A stretch of DNA of 18,689 bases, from assembly GCF_034470605.1 (NCBI RefSeq), contig NZ_JARGYT010000018.1, forward strand, positions 1-18,689. Direction: 5' to 3'. Positions 15,195 to 18,689 of this stretch are shown here, in pieces. Positions within the stretch are counted from its first letter, which is position 1, and every line of letters starts with the position of its first letter. The notes beneath the pieces are model-generated. The model was not told the DNA's origin, ran no database searches, and was given only the letters and a program-made list of their open reading frames with translations. The position numbers and the translations under genes were made by a program. The stretch is from Cyrtobacter comes. GTDB taxonomy: Bacteria; Pseudomonadota; Alphaproteobacteria; Rickettsiales; Midichloriaceae.

Positions 15195-15624
15195 GTTTAT
15201 ATATTGATAATTTTATGACGGTTATTATGTACCAGCATTAGGCTATCTCAACGAATTAAAACCACGCTAGAATAGCAGTACTACATTTGTGCAAATTCAT
15301 CAAATACTAAAATGGCATACTGAGCCAATCTCAGAAGGATTTTTATGATTATTGTGTTAAGAGTTGTGATTCGAGGTTTAGTGTTGAGAGGAGTTTAGAG
15401 GAATTTAAATCTAGATTGTAAGAATGATGTATTTTGGAGCTTTTGCTATCTAGTAAGTAATCTCAATTGCTAAGTTTATGCCCAGTATATTTTAACATCT
15501 GTTAATTTTGGTTGTATAGTACTCATCTGGTAGCTTTGTATCCATACAGCAATATGGTTTCATTTAGTAATATCATTATAAAAAATCATTACTGAATTTT
15601 ATAATGTCATAATACTTTAGTTGA
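15195..15624. other. 430-base region with only gene debris
   Basis: No complete gene is visible. A plus-strand stretch ending at about 15420 (DFYDYCVKSCDSRF, then SLEEFKSRL and a stop) has protein-like composition but no start, so it may be a remnant. ATCATTACT (15585-15593) and AGTAATGAT (15627-15635) form a 9-bp inverted repeat with a 33-base centre around the yoeB stop, and AGTAAT/ATTACT also occurs at 15566-15593. These may fold at the end of the yefM-yoeB message. Confidence 0.4.
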
Positions 15625-15879
15625 TTAGTAATGATATCTACACTGAGCTATAATAATTGTATTATCCTTGAATGTGTATACAAGTCTGTGCTCCCTATCA
15701 ATTCTTCTGGAAAAATAACCAGACCAAGAATGCCTCAAGGCTTCAGGCTCTCCCAATCCAGAAAACGGATTCCTCATTATATCTTTAATAAGTATATTAA
15801 CGCGCTTCAATGTTTTTTTATCTTTGCTTTGCCAATAAAGGTAATCTTCCCAAGCGTTGACTGACCATAGTATCATCAT
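15625..15879 (-). CDS. yoeB: YoeB-type toxin (ribosome-dependent mRNA interferase)
   Basis: The 84 residues match the E. coli YoeB length exactly and show the family sequence nearly throughout: WEDYLYWQSKDKKT, then RVNILIKD, GLGEPEALRHSWSGYFSRRI, EHRLVY and the terminal CRYHY. Catalytic residues Glu46, Arg65, His83 and Tyr84 are all present, so the toxin looks active. YoeB cuts mRNA at the ribosomal A site and halts translation until it is held by YefM. The start overlaps yefM by four bases (ATGA). The frame is intact, unlike other genes in this block. Confidence 0.96.
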   Translation of the reverse strand: MMILWSVNAWEDYLYWQSKDKKTLKRVNILIKDIMRNPFSGLGEPEALRHSWSGYFSRRIDREHRLVYTFKDNTIIIAQCRYHY

Positions 15880-16133
15880 TCCTCTATTAGTTCGTTTTTA
15901 ACTACATTACCATTTTCTATATCCTGTATTGCTTCATTTAATCTTTTGGCATTATTTGCGCTTGACATAAGATAGGCAGTCTCTTCATAAGATTTAAAAT
16001 CTTTTAATGACATAACCACTACCGCAGGTTTTGCACTTCCTCTTGTTACTATTAGCGGAGTGCTATGGCTTACTACCTCATCCATGCAAGAAGCAAGCTT
16101 ATTTCTGAAATCACTATAATTAACTGTGTTCAT
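15876..16133 (-). CDS. yefM: YefM-type antitoxin
   Basis: With the start at ATG 16131-16133 the protein has 85 residues and begins MNTVNYSDFRNKLASCMDEV, aligned with the family start (M-x-T-x-x-Y-S-x-x-R). A TTG further up would add 14 unlikely residues. The N-terminal DNA-binding part contains PLIVTRGSAKPAVVVMSLKD. LEETAYL-type (here YEETAYLMSS) and NAKRLNEAIQDIENG follow before the acidic toxin-wrapping tail. YefM neutralises YoeB and represses its own operon by binding short palindromes. A matching palindrome lies over the -35 box at 16181-16196. Confidence 0.94.
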   Translation of the reverse strand: MNTVNYSDFRNKLASCMDEVVSHSTPLIVTRGSAKPAVVVMSLKDFKSYEETAYLMSSANNAKRLNEAIQDIENGNVVKNELIEE

Positions 16134-16164
16134 AAAGTCTAATTTAATAAAAGCCGATGATTGT

Positions 16165-16196
16165 ATTATATGCAAAATACGTACTTATACAAGTAC
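16165..16196 (-). promoter_or_regulatory. yefM-yoeB promoter with palindromic candidate operator
   Basis: On the minus strand a -35 TTGTAT (16187-16192), a 16-base spacer and a perfect -10 TATAAT (16165-16170) precede the yefM ATG by about 30 bases. GTACTT (16181-16186) and AAGTAC (16191-16196) form a perfect palindrome with a 4-base centre covering the -35. YefM is known to bind palindromes centred on TGTACA-like sequences, so autoregulation here is likely. Confidence 0.6.
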
Positions 16197-16301
16197 TCGT
16201 AGTTTCAGCTCTCTATTTGCATAGCAAATCAAAACCCGGTAATCACTAGTTAGCGAAACGTTATGATGTTATTTAGGTATTTTGTGGTTAGGAGGTGGTG
16301 A

Positions 16302-16616
16302 AGTTATCTTGGCTCTCAAAATGCATCAATGGCGAAGCTTTGGCAATGCAAGATAGCTGTTGATCATTACCAAAAGGAAAAGCTCTCAAAATTTTTAAGT
16401 ACATACTCAGAGCCATTTTATGAAAGGAAATTATCATCTAGTCTGGTTAATGAGCTTGGAAGACATGAGCAAAGCAGAATAACACCATAAAATTTTGTAA
16501 ATCAACACAATGCCCTTAATGAGAGTTTGAATTGCAAGATGGTGTCAATGCTCATGAAACAGGTGGCTCTAGTGCAAGGAAATCAAATAGCGGCAGATGC
16601 ACTTCATAATAATTAG
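16302..16616 (+). pseudogene. Degraded gene with one in-frame stop, origin unknown
   Basis: One frame spans 105 codons and is interrupted only by TAA 16488-16490. The first part reads MAKLWQCKIAVDHYQKEKLS from ATG 16329 and continues to ELGRHEQSRITP. The second part (from 16491) ends MKQVALVQGNQIAADALHNN before TAG 16614-16616. Composition is protein-like, with a Gln/Ala-rich amphipathic C-terminus reminiscent of VirB5/TrbJ-type conjugation proteins, but that link is weak. No start with a ribosome site fits; an AGGAGG at 16290-16295 is followed by a TGA in this frame. It is probably the tail of a decayed gene. Confidence 0.4.
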
Positions 16617-16745
16617 CTAGATGCCTGCGGCTAATTATCTGATATATAATAAAACAAGAGATCGCTTGCTTAGCTTATACGTCATGTCCAATATCCTGCG
16701 TATTTATTTTTGTGTGGGTATTTTTGAGCGAATGAATCGCATAAA

Positions 16746-16763
16746 GCACCGAAAAAGCGGTGC
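16746..16763 (-). terminator. Hairpin terminator after tRNA-Thr
   Basis: GCACCG and CGGTGC form a perfect 6-bp GC-rich stem (16746-16751 and 16758-16763) with a 6-base loop. Read on the minus strand it comes right after the tRNA and is followed by TTTAT. It overlaps the last three bases of the mature tRNA. Confidence 0.5.
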
Positions 16764-16832
16764 CGCCAGCGGGAATCGAACCTGCGACCTCTTCATTACC
16801 AATGAAGCGCACTACCACTGTGCTATGGCGGC
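16761..16832 (-). tRNA. tRNA-Thr (anticodon GGT)
   Basis: The acceptor GCCGCCA (from 16832) pairs with TGGCGGC, with discriminator A at 16761. The D-stem is GCAC/GTGC. The anticodon stem CTTCA/TGAAG encloses the loop TTGGTAA, giving GGT. The T-arm GCAGG-TTCGATT-CCCGC has one A-C mismatch in the middle of the stem. CCA is not encoded. The gene closes the accessory block on its right side. Confidence 0.93.
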
Positions 16833-17177
16833 TCCAGGTGGAAGTTCTAACACATATAAGTAATTTTACAACAAAAATTTACCCACGTTATGTAAAGAAA
16901 ACCAATGTCATAAGATATATTCTGGTATGTAACTGAATAGCGCTTGCACCATTTATTAATACATTATATCTTAACCAACCTATTATAGATATTCACATTA
17001 ACTATTAGTTAAATTATAGTGATGTTATATATTTATTATAGTCTATTTAAATTTATCGCCTAATTTTGTTTTATATTTTTCTGATTTTGAATTTCATAAG
17101 ACTTTTAAATGCGATGTTGAAATTATCTGTTATATTAAGGTAATCTCTGTGAGGAATTTTGTATTATAAGTAATCAA
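16833..17177. other. 345-base AT-rich intergenic region before the MFS gene
   Basis: No gene is visible. TTAACT-ATT-AGTTAA (16998-17012) is a small palindrome in a very AT-rich stretch, which may hold the promoter of the transporter gene. No -35/-10 pair with good spacing stands out. A GAGGA (17151-17155) precedes the transporter frame. Confidence 0.4.
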
Positions 17178-18431
17178 TTGGCTCAAAAACGAAAGATTAT
17201 TGGCTCGACTGTAGTTGGTAACATAGTTGAATATTATGACTTTGGTGTTTATGCGGTATTTGCGCCAACTATAGGTGCGTTGTTTTTTCCGCATCATGAT
17301 GGTTCTACGAATGATATATTAGCGCTAATTGTGTTTGCTATAGGCTTTTTAATGAGGCCGCTGGGTGGTATAATTTTTGGACACATAGGAGATGTTTTTG
17401 GAAGAAAAAAGGCCCTTATAACATCCATAATAGGAATGGCGTTCGCCACGTCATCAATTGGATTAATACCATCTTACGATGAAATAGGGTTTTGGGCGCC
17501 TGCACTATTAGTTGCAATTAGATTAATACAAGGGGTTTGCATAGGTGGTGAAGGCGCAGGTTCTGCGGTTTTTATATTGGAGCATTTGGATGGTTATAAA
17601 CCTGGATTAATAGGCTCAATTGTCATGGCCTCGAATATGATGGGTACTCTTATAGCAACATTTGTAGGTGTATTCATAAGCCAGTTTTTTGATTACAACC
17701 CCCAATCATGGAGGTACGCGTTCCTGCTTGGTGGAGTGATGGGAATTGCCGGGTTATATCTGAGGTATGGGCTCAGTGAAACCCCAATATTTAACAATTT
17801 AAAATATGATATAGAATATCAAAAGAAAAAGAAGAAGTTACCTATATTAAGAGTGCTTGAAGAAAGTTGGGCTAGTATACTACTCATAACGTTTTTAGCT
17901 GGGGTAGCAACTGCCACCGCTTATATAATAAGGGCGTATATTAATATATTTTTTATTAGATTTCACAATTTTTCCCCCAGGGATTCTTTGCTTTTAACAT
18001 CAATGTGTTTAATAGCGTTTATATTACTACTTCCAGGCCTTGGTATTATATCGGATAAAATAGGATATAAAAAGATGATAATAGCCGCATGTATTAGTAT
18101 TATCAGCCTGTCATTTCCAATATTTTATTTATTAAGTTGCGATAACCTCCCATCCATTTTACTTGGGTTGTTATTACTAAGCGTAATTGCGGCATTAATA
18201 TCTGCTCCAGCTTATCCATATGCGATAGAATCCTTTACACCTAGCCTCAGATACTCTGGTATTGCATTTAGTTGGAATACAGGTAATGCAATATTTGGTG
18301 GAACCTCCCCTGCTATAGCCGCTTTTCTTGCGGGATTTATTGGAGAAACTGGACCATCATTTTATTTAATTTTTATATCCTGTACGTTTTTATTAGTAAG
18401 CGCCCTACTTAAGCGTGTAGTACATACATAA
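17178..18431 (+). CDS. MFS transporter, metabolite:H+ symporter (ProP/proline-betaine-like) family
   Basis: The 417 residues have about twelve hydrophobic helices and the motifs of the MHS family: GNIVEYYDFGVYAVFAP in helix 1, GHIGDVFGRKKAL (68-80) in the loop 2-3, RLIQGVCIGGEGAG (115-128) in helix 4, and SWRYAFLLGG before the central loop. Homologues in Rickettsiales are abundant and import host osmolytes or small metabolites (proline, betaine, dicarboxylates) with protons; the substrate here is unknown. Start choice is difficult. TTG 17178 is the first conventional start but has no ribosome site nearby. GAGGA (17151-17155) would suit a rare ATT at 17163, adding five residues. The protein acts in the inner membrane. 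Confidence 0.9.
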   Translation: MAQKRKIIGSTVVGNIVEYYDFGVYAVFAPTIGALFFPHHDGSTNDILALIVFAIGFLMRPLGGIIFGHIGDVFGRKKALITSIIGMAFATSSIGLIPSYDEIGFWAPALLVAIRLIQGVCIGGEGAGSAVFILEHLDGYKPGLIGSIVMASNMMGTLIATFVGVFISQFFDYNPQSWRYAFLLGGVMGIAGLYLRYGLSETPIFNNLKYDIEYQKKKKKLPILRVLEESWASILLITFLAGVATATAYIIRAYINIFFIRFHNFSPRDSLLLTSMCLIAFILLLPGLGIISDKIGYKKMIIAACISIISLSFPIFYLLSCDNLPSILLGLLLLSVIAALISAPAYPYAIESFTPSLRYSGIAFSWNTGNAIFGGTSPAIAAFLAGFIGETGPSFYLIFISCTFLLVSALLKRVVHT

Positions 18432-18589
18432 AATTCAGAGTTTTAAATTTTGGCCAGAAAGCTTTGGTATTAATTGATTTTTAATATCAATATCAAATGT
18501 ATTATATCTATCTATACATTATTTAAGCTCCATAAAACTATATACAACAATATGTATCTTCATTACACATCAGTATGTTTGGTGGTATC

Positions 18590-18611
18590 TTAGGCACTGT
18601 TAACAAAGGTT
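18590..18611. repeat. Terminal inverted repeat of the right IS copy
   Basis: This is an exact reverse complement of 95-116 and marks the left end of a second copy of the same insertion sequence. The sequences diverge just inside the repeat, as expected for the opposite ends of one element. Confidence 0.8.
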
Positions 18612-18689
18612 TTGCCAAATAATGGAAAAGATGCAATATTATATTGGAGGCGATAAATATGGTATTTAGATGGATAAAAGGTTGTTTCC
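18590..18689 (+). mobile_element. 5' end of an IS5-family-like insertion sequence (partial, right copy)
   Basis: The terminal repeat is followed by about 45 bases of leader, a GGAGG (18646-18650), and an ATG (18659-18661) with 8-base spacing. That frame stays open to the window end, but it is only ten codons and cannot be matched to a known transposase start. The element points in the same direction as the left copy. Confidence 0.6.

Noticed and set aside
15335..15420. Protein-like stretch DFYDYCVKSCDSRF...SLEEFKSRL
   Set aside because: No start codon, about 35 codons since the last stop, and no recognisable family; kept only as possible debris in the intergenic entry.
16621..16863. 80-codon plus-strand frame
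   Set aside because: It runs through the antisense strand of tRNA-Thr; its SGNRTCDLFITN-like translation is the usual artefact of tRNA genes read as protein.

Overview
The window is AT-rich bacterial DNA. Its gene content and protein signatures fit an alphaproteobacterium, most likely an obligately intracellular or host-associated member of the Rickettsiales. The support is a tatB-tatC-serS-RDD cluster, a PrtD/PrtE-type type I secretion pair next to lspA, a proline/betaine-like MFS transporter, IS5-like insertion sequences, and several decayed genes. Placement at family level is inference; no rRNA is present.

Layout. (1) 1-116 is the 3' end of an IS5-like transposase gene with its terminal inverted repeat. 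This IS has cut off the 3' end of a small outer-membrane beta-barrel gene (103-516, minus), which keeps a good promoter. (2) 676-6230 is a plus-strand housekeeping run: tRNA-Pro(TGG), dapA (lysine/diaminopimelate synthesis), holB (clamp-loader delta'), lspA (lipoprotein signal peptidase), and a type I secretion ABC transporter with its membrane-fusion partner. A 23-bp tandem duplication sits exactly at the dapA/holB junction, and three imperfect 16-bp repeats lie at the end of the fusion-protein gene. (3) 6297-9297 holds two proteins of unknown role: a 4-TM protein with a long soluble domain, and a DUF4238 protein. (4) 9560-12179 (minus) is tatB-tatC-serS-RDD, with overlapping or nearly abutting genes. 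(5) 12242-13304 (plus) is a translationally coupled set: a coiled-coil protein, ZapA-like cell-division protein, and QueD.

(6) 13305-16750 is an accessory block. It holds a phage MuF-like domain joined out of frame, at a run of five G, to a C-terminal domain that looks like the tip of a polymorphic toxin; a convergent 4-TM membrane protein; a complete yefM-yoeB toxin-antitoxin operon with a palindromic candidate operator; and a degraded gene broken by one stop. The block ends at tRNA-Thr(GGT). (7) 17178-18431 is an MHS-family MFS transporter. (8) 18590-18689 is the start of a second IS, in the same orientation and with the same 22-bp end as the first.

The most interesting candidate is the MuF/C-terminal-domain pair at 13632-14571. 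One base lost from the G run would make it a single 312-residue protein, so it is either a frameshifted toxin-like effector, a phase-variable one, or a sequencing error. No CRISPR array or complete prophage was seen.
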